Source: Bacillota bacterium (GTDB lineage: Bacteria; Bacillota; Dethiobacteria; DTU022). From it: a stretch of DNA of 64,000 bases. Positions 51,598 through 59,741 of this stretch are shown in pieces. Each line of letters starts with the position of its first letter. Positions within the stretch are counted from its first letter, which is position 1. A program made the position numbers and the translations under genes. The notes beneath the pieces are model-generated. The model worked only from the letters and a program-made list of their open reading frames with translations. It was not told the origin of the DNA and did no database searches. The stretch is from the NCBI GenBank assembly GCA_033549065.1, contig JAWSUE010000002.1:170825-234824 (forward strand), given 5' to 3'.

Positions 51598-52833
51598 ATG
51601 GGTGCAAATCCACTGGATACTGCGCTTCACTCGTTAAAGAAAGCGGCCGAACTGGCTAAAACCGATCCCAAAGTCATTGAACTGCTAAGCAGGCCGAAGA
51701 GAACTATTGAATTTACCTTCCCGATGCGTATGGACAACGGGGAAGTAAATATCTTTACTGCATACAGGGTCCACTGGTGTGATGCCCTGGGTACGTTTAA
51801 AGATGGAACAAGGTTTACCGGAAACCTGACCCTCGATGAACTAAAAGCACTTGCACTCTGGATGACTATCAAGCACGCTGTAGGTGGTATACCAGCCGGT
51901 GGCAGTAAAGGTGGTGTTGTTGTCGAACCCGCAGAATTGAGCCGCTGGGAGCTGGAAAGGCTGGCTCGCAGTTTCATGCGCAACCTGCCGATTAAGGGAG
52001 CCTGGATCGATGTTCCGGGAGCTGATATCGGGACTGGAGAGCAAACCCAGGCCTGGATGCTCGATGAGTATGAGTCGATCGTTGGTTTTCACAGTCCGGC
52101 AGCGGTTAATGATAAACCGGCAGCAGTGAGCGGTACAGTAGGAAGCAGTGAGGCTACCGGAACAGGCGCCTTCTATGTGTTTGAGCAGGTAGTTAATGAT
52201 TTCTCCTTTGATAGAAAATGTTCTGTAGCTGTTCAAGGTTATGGTAAAGTCGGCTCGGTTTTCGCCAATTTGCTTTATGAGAACGGGTACAAAGTCGTTG
52301 CTGTCAGTGATATCCGCGGCGGTATCTATAACTCCGACGGGATTGATTGTTCCCGGCTGAATGAATATGTAGCAGAAAAAGGGTCAGTGGTTTATTTCCC
52401 GGGAACTGAGGCTGTATCTAACAATGAGCTGCTGGAACTTGAAGCAGATATCCTTGTTCCGGCAGCTGTGCAGAGCGTCATCGATGGAAAAAATGCTCCA
52501 AATATAAAGGCAAAGTTAATTATTGAGGCAGCGAATGGCCCCGTCTCACCGGATGCTGAAGAATACCTGTACAAGCACAACATCCCTGTCATACCGGATG
52601 TGGTAGCCAACGTTGGTGGAGCTATTGTTTGCCATTTTGAACGTATACAGGGCTTAACTGATGAATATTGGGATATTGATCGTGTTAGAAAGCAGCTGAA
52701 GGAATGGATATTAAAAGCGTACCAACAGATGACCGATACAGCCGGTGCTCATAAAACTACATATCGAATGGCTGCCTGGATCAATGCCTTGCAAAAAATT
52801 GAAGCCTCAATTAAAAAAAGAGGCTGGGTATAA
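51598..52833 (+). CDS. Glu/Leu/Phe/Val dehydrogenase-family enzyme
   Basis: A 411-residue amino-acid dehydrogenase: the three lysines of the active site are present (TFKDG, MTIKHA, GGSKGG), with the PGADIGTGE motif and the Rossmann motif QGYGKVGSVFANLL at about residue 215. It oxidatively deaminates an L-amino acid with NAD(P). Positions around the first lysine and the GSSEATG segment differ from ordinary glutamate dehydrogenases, so a different amino acid (for instance a diaminobutyrate derivative) is possible. ATG at 51598 has AAAGGGG upstream. Confidence 0.9.
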   Translation: MGANPLDTALHSLKKAAELAKTDPKVIELLSRPKRTIEFTFPMRMDNGEVNIFTAYRVHWCDALGTFKDGTRFTGNLTLDELKALALWMTIKHAVGGIPAGGSKGGVVVEPAELSRWELERLARSFMRNLPIKGAWIDVPGADIGTGEQTQAWMLDEYESIVGFHSPAAVNDKPAAVSGTVGSSEATGTGAFYVFEQVVNDFSFDRKCSVAVQGYGKVGSVFANLLYENGYKVVAVSDIRGGIYNSDGIDCSRLNEYVAEKGSVVYFPGTEAVSNNELLELEADILVPAAVQSVIDGKNAPNIKAKLIIEAANGPVSPDAEEYLYKHNIPVIPDVVANVGGAIVCHFERIQGLTDEYWDIDRVRKQLKEWILKAYQQMTDTAGAHKTTYRMAAWINALQKIEASIKKRGWV

Positions 52834-52861
52834 TATTAAGCCATCGAAAGGAGAAATTTAG

Positions 52862-53857
52862 ATGCCTGCTGAATGGGCATTAACGGAACTGGCAAGCGGG
52901 GCGCAGCAAATCTGGAAGGCTCAAAAGAGAATACAGGGTCTTGTTGATAAAACGCCCCTCATCTATTCTGACAAACTATCCAAAAAGTTCGAAGCAGGAA
53001 TTTATCTGAAATATGAATTCCTTCACCCAACCGGATCATTCAAGCTGCGGGGGGCAGCAAGTAAGATACTGAGTCTTGAGCCGGAGGAACGTCAGCGCGG
53101 TGTGGCTACTTTTTCTACTGGCAATCACGGCTTGGCTGTAGCTTATACAGCACACAGGCTTGGGATTCCTGCTTCAATATTTATTTCTGAACGAGTGCCC
53201 GAAACAAAAGTTAACAATTTAAAAAAACTGGGTGTAAAGCTTTTTGTACACGGCCGCAGCCAGGATGAAGCTGAAGATTATTGCTATGATAAATCCCGCA
53301 AGGAAAATTGGACTGTGATTAAGCCCTTTGATGATCCATTAATCATTGCCGGGCAGGGAACAATCGGGCTTGAAATATTATCACAGCTACCTGAGCTTAA
53401 TACTGTTATAGTACCTCTTTCCGGTGGAGGCTTAATATCAGGTATAGCACTTGCCCTGAAATGTAACCTTCCGGATGTCCGGGTAATCGGCGTATCCATG
53501 ATGGAAAGCGCTGTTATGTACCAATCACTTCAAGCCGGTCATCCGGTTAAGCTTGAGGAACATAATACTCTTGCCGACAGTTTGCTGGGTGGTATTGGCC
53601 TTGATAATCAGTATACTTTCCCCCTGGTAGAGCAGTTTGTTGATCATGTAATACTGGTCAGCGAGGAAGAAATTGCCAGGGGTATGGCATATCTTTATAG
53701 CGAACATAGGATTGCAGTTGAAGGGGCGGCGGCCACCACAGTTGCCTGCTTGAGGAAAAGCGAGATAGTTAAACCGGCAGACAACGTTGCCTTGATACTA
53801 TCAGGTAATAATGTAGATACCAGCTCGTTTCACGAAGTCGTATCAGCTTACCTTTAA
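52862..53857 (+). CDS. PLP-dependent dehydratase, EutB-like
   Basis: A 331-residue fold-type II PLP enzyme of the serine/threonine dehydratase family, with the PLP-lysine motif PTGSFKLRGA near residue 58, STGNHG and the glycine loop SGGGLISGIAL. GRSQDEAEDY, FDDPLIIAGQGTIGLEIL and LADSLLGGIGLDNQYTF resemble EutB, the dehydratase of hydroxyectoine utilisation, more than biosynthetic IlvA (there is no regulatory domain). It would eliminate water or ammonia from a hydroxy or diamino acid to give an enamine. ATG at 52862 with AAAGGAG. Confidence 0.88.
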   Translation: MPAEWALTELASGAQQIWKAQKRIQGLVDKTPLIYSDKLSKKFEAGIYLKYEFLHPTGSFKLRGAASKILSLEPEERQRGVATFSTGNHGLAVAYTAHRLGIPASIFISERVPETKVNNLKKLGVKLFVHGRSQDEAEDYCYDKSRKENWTVIKPFDDPLIIAGQGTIGLEILSQLPELNTVIVPLSGGGLISGIALALKCNLPDVRVIGVSMMESAVMYQSLQAGHPVKLEEHNTLADSLLGGIGLDNQYTFPLVEQFVDHVILVSEEEIARGMAYLYSEHRIAVEGAAATTVACLRKSEIVKPADNVALILSGNNVDTSSFHEVVSAYL

Positions 53858-53888
53858 CTTAACAACCTGCTTGGGGGAGGAAAATAAA

Positions 53889-54269
53889 ATGTTGAAAAAA
53901 GAATGCATCTATCCCGAAAGTGCACCTATACCGGCCGGACCTTATTCACCGGCTCTTCGTGTAGATAATTTTGTTTTTGTCAGCGGTCAAACCCCGGAAA
54001 AACCGGGAACAGATCAACTTGTAGAGGGAGATATCACAATCCAGGCAGAACAAGTATTTGAGAATATAAATAACATCCTTTCGGCAGCTGGATGTACCCT
54101 AAATAATGTAGTGAAGGTAACTACCTTTCTCTCTGATATAAAAGACTTTGAGCAATACAACCAGGTTTATAAAAAGCACTTCTCAAAACCCTATCCCGCC
54201 CGGACAACCGTGCAGGCTGTTATCCCCGGCGGCGCCCTCCTTGAAATAGAAGTAATCGCATTAGTTTAA
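53889..54269 (+). CDS. ridA: RidA-family enamine/imine deaminase
   Basis: A 126-residue YjgF/RidA protein with PAGPYSPA, FVSGQ and the imine-binding Arg in PARTTVQ. It hydrolyses reactive enamine/imine products of PLP dehydratases, and it follows the EutB-like gene by 31 nt. ATG at 53889 with GGGAGG. It appears to be the last gene of the operon; a repeat follows. Confidence 0.93.
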   Translation: MLKKECIYPESAPIPAGPYSPALRVDNFVFVSGQTPEKPGTDQLVEGDITIQAEQVFENINNILSAAGCTLNNVVKVTTFLSDIKDFEQYNQVYKKHFSKPYPARTTVQAVIPGGALLEIEVIALV

Positions 54270-54273
54270 AACA

Positions 54274-54299
54274 TGTCACGGGGACGGTTCTCCTGACAC
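54274..54299 (+). repeat. GGGGACGGTTC repeat after ridA
   Basis: TGTCACGGGGACGGTTCTCC then TGACA, 4 nt after the ridA stop; it may double as a 3' stem-loop of the catabolic operon. Confidence 0.87.
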
Positions 54300-54427
54300 A
54301 TCTTTTCGTCCATCTCTCTTACAACAGAACAATCTGACGGTTCTACATAAAAACCCCCACTTCTTAATACCTTGACTTTTTGCCCCTAATGATATAGAAA
54401 AGAAATCAAAAAAGTGGGAGATGGCAG

Positions 54428-55666
54428 ATGAAAGAGGTCGTTGTCCAAAAGTACGGTGGAAGTTCCCTGGCTAACCTGGAAATGATGGAGAAAGTGGCCA
54501 CACACATTAAAAAAACAATCGAGGCCGGCAAGATTCCCATTGCAGTTGTGTCGGCAATGGGCAAAGAAACCGACCGGCTGATCGAAACAGTTAAAGAATT
54601 TCACGGAGGACAACCACCGGTTACGGAGACAGATAAGGTTCAGGCCACCGGGGAAAACCTTTCAGCCTCACTCCTGGCCATCGCCCTTCACAAGGCCGGT
54701 GTAGAAGCTGTCTCGCTTACCGGCTGGCAAATCGGCCTGGAAACAAGCCGGAACCACCGGCAAAAAATAAAAAGGATCCGCAATATCGACAGAATAAAGG
54801 AGATCCTATCCCAAAACAAGGCAATCGTCATCACCGGATTCCAGGGAGTAGTTGAAGACACAGACGAAATTACCACCCTCGGCAGGGGCGGCTCGGACCT
54901 CTCAGCCATCGCCCTGGCCGGTGCCTTAGGCCTCGAATACTGCGAAATCTATACCGATGTGGACGGAGTATATGCCATCAATCCCCAGATTGTCCCCAAA
55001 GCCCGGCGCTTCGACCAGATCACCTACGACATGATGATCGAGCTCTCCGCCCGTGGCGCCAAAGTCCTCATGGACCGAAGTGTGGAACTGGCTCGCAAGC
55101 TTAACGTTCAAATTAAGGTTTTACTCTCCCCGAGCTTCGGAAAAAGCAGCGGGGGAACGTTGGTTTGTTCGCATACCGGCAACCTGCAGGAGATGGAAAC
55201 CTCGGAATCGGAGCGGACCGGGGTGGCTATCCAGAAGAACCTTTCAACTATAATCGTTTCGAACATCCCTGACGAACCGGGAATTACCAGCAAAATCTTC
55301 GGGGCGCTCTCCACTATAAACCTGGTCGATACCGCCCAGGTGCCTGTAAACGGCAAAATATCAATATCAATTCTTTGTCAGGCAGATGACCTGAAGAACG
55401 CTCTCGCTAAATTGAGTGAACTAAACAAAAGCATTCCCGGGATTGAAATCAAGGGTTTAACCAACATGACAGGATTAACGCTGGTTTCTCCATTAATGAA
55501 AGAAGGACCGAGCTACCTGAGCCGCTTCGCCGATGCCATGAAAGAGGTAAATGTGAAAGTAGAAATGATCGCTTCCTCCGGCACAACAATTCTTTTCATC
55601 ATCGATGAAAGCAGCCTGACTAAAGCCGCGCTTACCCTTGCCAAAAAGTTCAACCTCGCGACTTAA
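54428..55666 (+). CDS. lysC: Aspartate kinase
   Basis: A 412-residue aspartokinase, first step of lysine, threonine and methionine synthesis. VQKYGGSSL at the N-terminus, ITGFQGV and TLGRGGSDLSA in the kinase domain and two ACT domains after about residue 265 (NIPDEPGITSKIFGAL) that sense feedback amino acids. ATG at 54428 has GGGAGA upstream. It stands alone between two repeat copies; TTGACT with a poor 15-nt spacing to TATAGA is the only promoter-like motif. Confidence 0.95.
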   Translation: MKEVVVQKYGGSSLANLEMMEKVATHIKKTIEAGKIPIAVVSAMGKETDRLIETVKEFHGGQPPVTETDKVQATGENLSASLLAIALHKAGVEAVSLTGWQIGLETSRNHRQKIKRIRNIDRIKEILSQNKAIVITGFQGVVEDTDEITTLGRGGSDLSAIALAGALGLEYCEIYTDVDGVYAINPQIVPKARRFDQITYDMMIELSARGAKVLMDRSVELARKLNVQIKVLLSPSFGKSSGGTLVCSHTGNLQEMETSESERTGVAIQKNLSTIIVSNIPDEPGITSKIFGALSTINLVDTAQVPVNGKISISILCQADDLKNALAKLSELNKSIPGIEIKGLTNMTGLTLVSPLMKEGPSYLSRFADAMKEVNVKVEMIASSGTTILFIIDESSLTKAALTLAKKFNLAT

Positions 55667-55695
55667 GTGTGTCACGGGGACGGTTCTCCCGACAC
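55667..55695 (+). repeat. GGGGACGGTTC repeat at the lysC stop
   Basis: GTGTGTCACGGGGACGGTTC then TCCCGACAC, starting on the base after the lysC stop codon. Confidence 0.88.
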
Positions 55696-55711
55696 ATAAG
55701 GACTTGATTGC

Positions 55712-55739
55712 TTGACATGTAGCATATATGTGCTACAAT
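55712..55739 (+). promoter_or_regulatory. Promoter with operator in the spacer, AbrB-Doc unit
   Basis: TTGACA (55712-55717), 16-nt spacer, TACAAT (55734-55739). The spacer and start of the -10 form the inverted repeat TGTAGCATATATGTGCTACA (55718-55737; 7-bp arms). Binding there would block RNA polymerase, as expected for antitoxin autoregulation. Confidence 0.82.
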
Positions 55740-55773
55740 AAAAAAATAGCCTTTCATAAGAGGTGTTTGCTAA

Positions 55774-56001
55774 ATGGTTAAAAAAGTTACACTGCGTCAA
55801 ATGGGCGGTTCAATCGGTGCTACTATCCCCAAAGAGTTAACTGATCGTTTCCATCTCAATAAAGGAGATGAAATCTTTGTACTGGAAACTGAACGGGGTA
55901 TTTTGTTGACTCCTTATGATCCGGATTTTGAAAAAGCAATGGCTCTTTATAAGAAAGGGGCAAAGAAATATGTAAATGCCCTTGATGAGTTGGCGAAGTA
56001 G
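55774..56001 (+). CDS. AbrB/MazE-type antitoxin of a Doc unit
   Basis: A 75-residue AbrB-fold protein (RQMGGSIGATIPKEL) with a short helical tail. It precedes the Doc toxin gene by four nt. AGAGGTG precedes the ATG. Confidence 0.87.
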   Translation: MVKKVTLRQMGGSIGATIPKELTDRFHLNKGDEIFVLETERGILLTPYDPDFEKAMALYKKGAKKYVNALDELAK

Positions 56002-56005
56002 ATCT

Positions 56006-56425
56006 ATGAAAGAACCAACCTGGCTTACTTTAAATATAATAGAAACGATACATGTTGATTTAATTAAAGTTCATGGCGGTTACCATGGATATCGAGATAA
56101 AGCAATGGTTGAAGCTGCCCTTGCCAGACCACTTCAGCGCTGGAATTACGAAAAAAATTTGGATATTTTCTCATTAGCAGCTTCGTATGGCTATGCTTTG
56201 ACAAAAAACCACGGTTTTATTGATGGGAATAAGCGTGTTACCTTTATGGCCATCTATATATTCCTCGGCCTAAACGGGTATGAACTTGATGCCCCTGAAC
56301 AGGAGATAGTTGATATAATCCTGAAGCTGAGCAATGATGACCTAGATGAAAACAAACTGGCTCAATGGTTACGCAGGGCAGCCATATTTGGTTTTGAAAA
56401 TGGAGGGCAAGATGCCAATGAGTAA
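56006..56425 (+). CDS. doc: Doc-type Fic-fold toxin
   Basis: A 139-residue Doc protein, a kinase that phosphorylates EF-Tu and stops translation. The active-site motif is HGFIDGNKR at about residues 69-77; canonical Doc has HPF-x-DANKR, so Pro-to-Gly and Ala-to-Gly changes are seen but the His, Phe, Asp, Asn, Lys and Arg are kept. ATG at 56006 is used; the open frame starts earlier inside the antitoxin gene. Its partner is an AbrB-type rather than Phd-type antitoxin. Confidence 0.88.
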   Translation: MKEPTWLTLNIIETIHVDLIKVHGGYHGYRDKAMVEAALARPLQRWNYEKNLDIFSLAASYGYALTKNHGFIDGNKRVTFMAIYIFLGLNGYELDAPEQEIVDIILKLSNDDLDENKLAQWLRRAAIFGFENGGQDANE

Positions 56426-56858
56426 AGATAAATCTTCAGGAGGTTTTTCTGACTCCGAGAAAGCTGCGATGCAACAGCGCGCTAAAGAGTTGAAAGCAGA
56501 AGCTAAGGCAACGAAAAAAAGGGAGCAGGGAGAAGCTGCGCTTCGGGAAGTGATTGCCGCCATGTCAAAACCAGATCGTAACCTGGCTGAAGGGATTCAT
56601 GCTATTATATCCGAGTTTGCCCCGGATCTCTGGCCAAAAACCTGGTATGGGATGCCGGCATATGCCAACGAGAGCGGTAAGGTTATCTGCTTCTTCCAGG
56701 GAGCAGATAAGTTTGAAACGAGATATGCTACATTGGGCTTTAACGATGAAGCGAAACTTGATGATGGCAACATGTGGCCAACAGCATTTGCATTAAAAAA
56801 GCTCACTGCCACTGAGCAGAAAAGAATCAAAGAACTAATCAGGAAAGCACTTGGTTGA
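56418..56858 (+). CDS. DUF1801-family protein
   Basis: A 146-residue protein with a lysine-rich, probably helical N-terminal 50 residues and a DUF1801 (YdhG-like) domain: TWYGMPAYANESGKVICFF-type segment, ATLGFNDEAKLDDGNMWPTAF. These small proteins are loosely linked to iron or DNA repair but have no proven function. ATG at 56418 has GGAGGG ten nt upstream; ATG 56412 is too close. It overlaps the doc gene by 8 nt and so is probably cotranscribed with the toxin unit. Confidence 0.8.
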   Translation: MSKDKSSGGFSDSEKAAMQQRAKELKAEAKATKKREQGEAALREVIAAMSKPDRNLAEGIHAIISEFAPDLWPKTWYGMPAYANESGKVICFFQGADKFETRYATLGFNDEAKLDDGNMWPTAFALKKLTATEQKRIKELIRKALG

Positions 56859-56948
56859 TTAATGGGTTCAGGTCTATACTCTGCTAACGAGGTTGTAACC
56901 TGCTTTCACCTGTAGCTTTTGAAGCTGGCCTGTAATGAGCTAATTAAT

Positions 56949-56975
56949 GTGTCAGGAGAACCGTCCCCGCGACAC
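56949..56975 (-). repeat. GGGGACGGTTC repeat, reverse orientation
   Basis: GTGTCAGGAGAACCGTCCCC then GCGACAC. The rest of the 56859-57223 gap is AT-rich and shows no gene or clear RNA. Confidence 0.88.
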
Positions 56976-57223
56976 AGTGAGAGCAGTGCTAATAGACATC
57001 TGAGCATTTTAAAGGATATTATGTACAAAAGAATTGAAAATTATGGATATTAAAAACATCCTGGAACATATCGCGATTGTGCTAAGCGCTAAGTACTTAA
57101 CCCCTTGACCGGGGCTGAAGTTAAAAAATAGGTATTTATAAATAATGAATATTCGTAATTACCGCCTAATAAAGTTAGATGCTATAAGATTAAACAAGCA
57201 TGGCACGAATGGAGGAGATGTTC

Positions 57224-58360
57224 TTGGATATACTAGAGAAAGATTATGCAGCAGGGCTTTTTGAAAAATGTGACCCCCCCTGCCTATCACTTTATCAGCC
57301 GACTCACCGCCACTACCCGGATAACCAAAGCGACCTGATTAATTACCGGAATTTGACGAAAGTTTTAGAGGCGACGCTGCTGCAGAATTATACAAGGAAA
57401 GAGGTCCAGCTTCTGCTCACCCCATTTTTGGGGCTGGCTGACAACCGTGAATTCTGGAATCACACCCTCAACGGTCTGGCAGTGCTCGGTTCAAGGGGGT
57501 TCTTCCGCGTCTACAGGCTTCAAAGGACGGTTGCTGAACTGGCTATCGTGGCTGAGCGTTTCCATATTAAACCACTGATGCGTATCCTTCAAACGACCGA
57601 TCGCTACCATGTCCTGGGCATAAACCGACATGAGATTAGACTTTTTGAAGGTAACCGAGATGTTCTGGATGAGATTGAACTGGCTGAAGACATTCCATGG
57701 ACGATTACCGGGGTGCTGGGAAAAGAACTGACCGAGCCGCACCATAACGCTGCCCCATTCGGCAGTGTTGGCGGATCTCATGGCCATGGTGGTAAAGAGT
57801 CCGAAGTTGATGGCGATGCCGAGCGCTTCTTCCGCATTATTGACCGCAGCATCCTGGAACATTACTCGAAGCCCTCAGGTTTACCGCTGATACTGGCCTC
57901 ACTGCCGGAGCATAAATATCTATTTCACCGAGTCAGCCATAATCCTTTTTTGCTGGAAGAAGGTATTGATATCCATCCGGATGACCTGCCGATCGATGAT
58001 CTACGACTGAGAGCCTGGCAGGTGATGGAGCCTCATTACCGGGCTAAACTGGCTACTCTGGCTGAGGATTATAAACAATCAAAATCTAAAGGTCTCGGTA
58101 ACGACGATTTGGCACAGATCGCCAAGGCTATTGTAGCAGGCCGGGTTGCAACCCTACTGATCGAATCCGACCGCGAAATACCTGGCCGGGTGGATGACAT
58201 AACAGGTGACATTGAACTAAAAAAGCCAGATTACCCGGATACGGATGACATACTTGATGATCTGAGTTCCCTATCCCTGAAGAATGGCGGGAAAGTCGTA
58301 GTTCTTCCTGCTGAAAGTATGCCGGTAGAAACCGGAATTGCTGCCATCTACCGCTATTGA
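57224..58360 (+). CDS. baeRF-family (archaeo-eukaryotic release-factor-like) protein
   Basis: About 378 residues; resembles bacterial aeRF1-like proteins (baeRF families), with LGSRGFFRVYRL, FHIKPLMRILQ, VLGINRHEIRLFEGN in the first half and PLILASLPEHKYLFHRVS with EGIDIHPDD in the second. Some baeRF proteins, such as Balon, bind idle ribosomes. A Gly/His-rich loop (GGSHGHGGKES) lies in the middle where release factors carry their catalytic loop. I prefer TTG at 57224 with GGAGG eight nt upstream; ATG 57200 and 57218 are alternatives. Confidence 0.75.
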   Translation: MDILEKDYAAGLFEKCDPPCLSLYQPTHRHYPDNQSDLINYRNLTKVLEATLLQNYTRKEVQLLLTPFLGLADNREFWNHTLNGLAVLGSRGFFRVYRLQRTVAELAIVAERFHIKPLMRILQTTDRYHVLGINRHEIRLFEGNRDVLDEIELAEDIPWTITGVLGKELTEPHHNAAPFGSVGGSHGHGGKESEVDGDAERFFRIIDRSILEHYSKPSGLPLILASLPEHKYLFHRVSHNPFLLEEGIDIHPDDLPIDDLRLRAWQVMEPHYRAKLATLAEDYKQSKSKGLGNDDLAQIAKAIVAGRVATLLIESDREIPGRVDDITGDIELKKPDYPDTDDILDDLSSLSLKNGGKVVVLPAESMPVETGIAAIYRY

Positions 58361-58791
58361 GGTGGATGGCGATTCGGTAGCCAAGCCTTGTTAGGTTTAA
58401 GGCTGAAGGTGCATGTGTTGTGATGTCCACTATCGCTGGCTCGATGATGACAATAGTCGGGGTGAAGTTTTCAATGATCCTGGTCCGTTTGATTGTCCGC
58501 CCGATTCCTTCTCCGTAGAATCAGTATACGATCGCAATTTACTTGAAGCTCGGCTGATACGGACGCGCGAAGTGCTAAATAGATTTCTGCGAACCATGAC
58601 TGAGACAGAAGATCCACCCCCTGCGCTGTAAAAAAGTGTGTCAAACGAACCGTCCCTGCGACACAATGCATAATAAATGAATATATGCTATAATACAAAT
58701 AGCAGTAAAATATAACCATTTGTATAATTTCTTAGTTATACATGCTTTCATTTGTGGCTGAAAAATATTTATTTTTTAAAAGGTGATTTTT
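58361..58791. other. Gene-poor gap with one repeat
   Basis: Apart from a repeat at 58636-58664 I see no convincing gene. A 72-codon frame (58413-58631, plus) opens next to a ribosome-like AAGGTG with poor spacing; I left it out. Confidence 0.4.
58636..58664 (-). repeat. GGGGACGGTTC-type repeat, reverse orientation
   Basis: GTGTGTCAAACGAACCGTCC then CTGCGACAC; one arm is diverged (AAACG for AGGAG). Confidence 0.82.
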
Positions 58792-58965
58792 ATGCGTGAG
58801 ATTAGTTTGGAAGAAATTAAACAAATCACTAACTCACCTGCTGGGAAAAAAATCAAAGAGCAGGTAAGTATATATGTACGCTCTAAACCAGGATATAGTG
58901 GAGTACGGAAAAGACCTAGAAATACTGAAGAAACAAAAATACTTGAAAGTTTTAGAAGGAAATAA
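58792..58965 (+). CDS. Small basic helical protein paired with a nucleotidyltransferase
   Basis: A 57-residue, strongly charged protein (REISLEEIKQITNSPAGKKI, then RKRPRNTEETKILESFRRK at the C-terminus). ATG at 58792 follows AAAAGGTG. Its stop overlaps the start of the nucleotidyltransferase gene by one base, the arrangement of two-gene toxin-antitoxin or AbiE-like units. Its function is not recognised; as the first, smaller gene it is a candidate antitoxin or DNA-binding partner. Confidence 0.7.
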   Translation: MREISLEEIKQITNSPAGKKIKEQVSIYVRSKPGYSGVRKRPRNTEETKILESFRRK

Positions 58966-59390
58966 TGAGAAAGTATGATGAAAAGTGGGCTTGTGACAAG
59001 CTATCCCAACTAGATCCAGACCAAAAATTTAATACGATGATAATGACCGCTGCAGTTTTAACTAAGCTGCTCGAGAAAGAGCAGGTTAAACCAATAATTG
59101 TCGGCGGTTTTTCTTTAGGAATATATTCAGATGAACAATATACTACTCGAGATATTGATATCGTTGTATATGAAAGAAATAAAGCAATCGAATTATTACA
59201 AAAGCTTGGATTTAAAAAGGGTAATGATAATCTTTTTCATGAAAATCTTGAAGTTGTGATAGAGTTTCCAGATGATAAATTAGATAAGCAATATATGTTT
59301 GAAGTTGGCAAAGGCGCAGAAAACAATAAAGAATCAGCAGAAATCAAAAAGTGGTTCAAAGAATTCGATAAGCTGCGAAAAATATTTTAA
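58965..59390 (+). CDS. AbiEii/MNT-like nucleotidyltransferase
   Basis: A 141-residue nucleotidyltransferase-fold protein with GGFSLGIYSDEQYTTRDIDIVV (positions 47-68), i.e. the GG-S motif and the paired Asp of the polymerase-beta fold, and a later acidic residue in EVVIEFPDD. Related proteins are DUF6036 and AbiEii toxins, which modify tRNA. It is AT-rich compared with nearby housekeeping genes, fitting an acquired unit. Confidence 0.78.
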   Translation: MRKYDEKWACDKLSQLDPDQKFNTMIMTAAVLTKLLEKEQVKPIIVGGFSLGIYSDEQYTTRDIDIVVYERNKAIELLQKLGFKKGNDNLFHENLEVVIEFPDDKLDKQYMFEVGKGAENNKESAEIKKWFKEFDKLRKIF

Positions 59391-59741
59391 AACTCAAGCT
59401 TTAATACATAGAAAAGACAACTCTTTTTCCCTATTATAAAAGGCATAATCAAATGCCTACAGTATGTGTGAGCAGTAAAGCTCTCTTTACACAACAAAGT
59501 GTGTCAGGAGAACCGTCCCCGCGACACGCATTATTAATATGATGGTTTTGGTTACATATATGAATTATGTAACCAAATTGTTTCTTCTGTTTATAACCGG
59601 TTGGAAGTGGTCATAACTTGAAGTTTTGCCTGTGGATAACCCTGTTGATATTGTGGATTACTTTTTTTGGAATCGGTGTTACGAAGCGTGAAAAGCCTGC
59701 TGCCTATAAGCCTAAACCCCTGTTCGTAGTTACATAACAAG
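59391..59741. other. Gap with repeat, inverted repeat and DnaA-box-like sites
   Basis: No gene seen. It contains a reverse GGGGACGGTTC repeat at 59499-59527, an 11-bp inverted repeat TTTGGTTACAT / ATGTAACCAAA at 59547-59577, which may be a bidirectional terminator between convergent units, and TGTGGATAA at 59631-59639 with TGTGGATTA at 59652-59660, which match or nearly match the DnaA box. Confidence 0.5.
59499..59527 (-). repeat. GGGGACGGTTC repeat, reverse orientation
   Basis: GTGTGTCAGGAGAACCGTCC then CCGCGACAC. Confidence 0.88.

Noticed and set aside
48489..53857. Ethanolamine utilisation operon suggested by the eut names
   Set aside because: No ammonia-lyase or microcompartment genes; the similarity is to ectoine utilisation proteins that share the eut abbreviation.
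58413..58631. 72-codon plus-strand frame after the baeRF gene
   Set aside because: Poor ribosome-site spacing and no recognisable family; possible but not supported.
59391..59741. Replication origin
   Set aside because: Only two DnaA-like boxes, no dnaA or other origin genes nearby.
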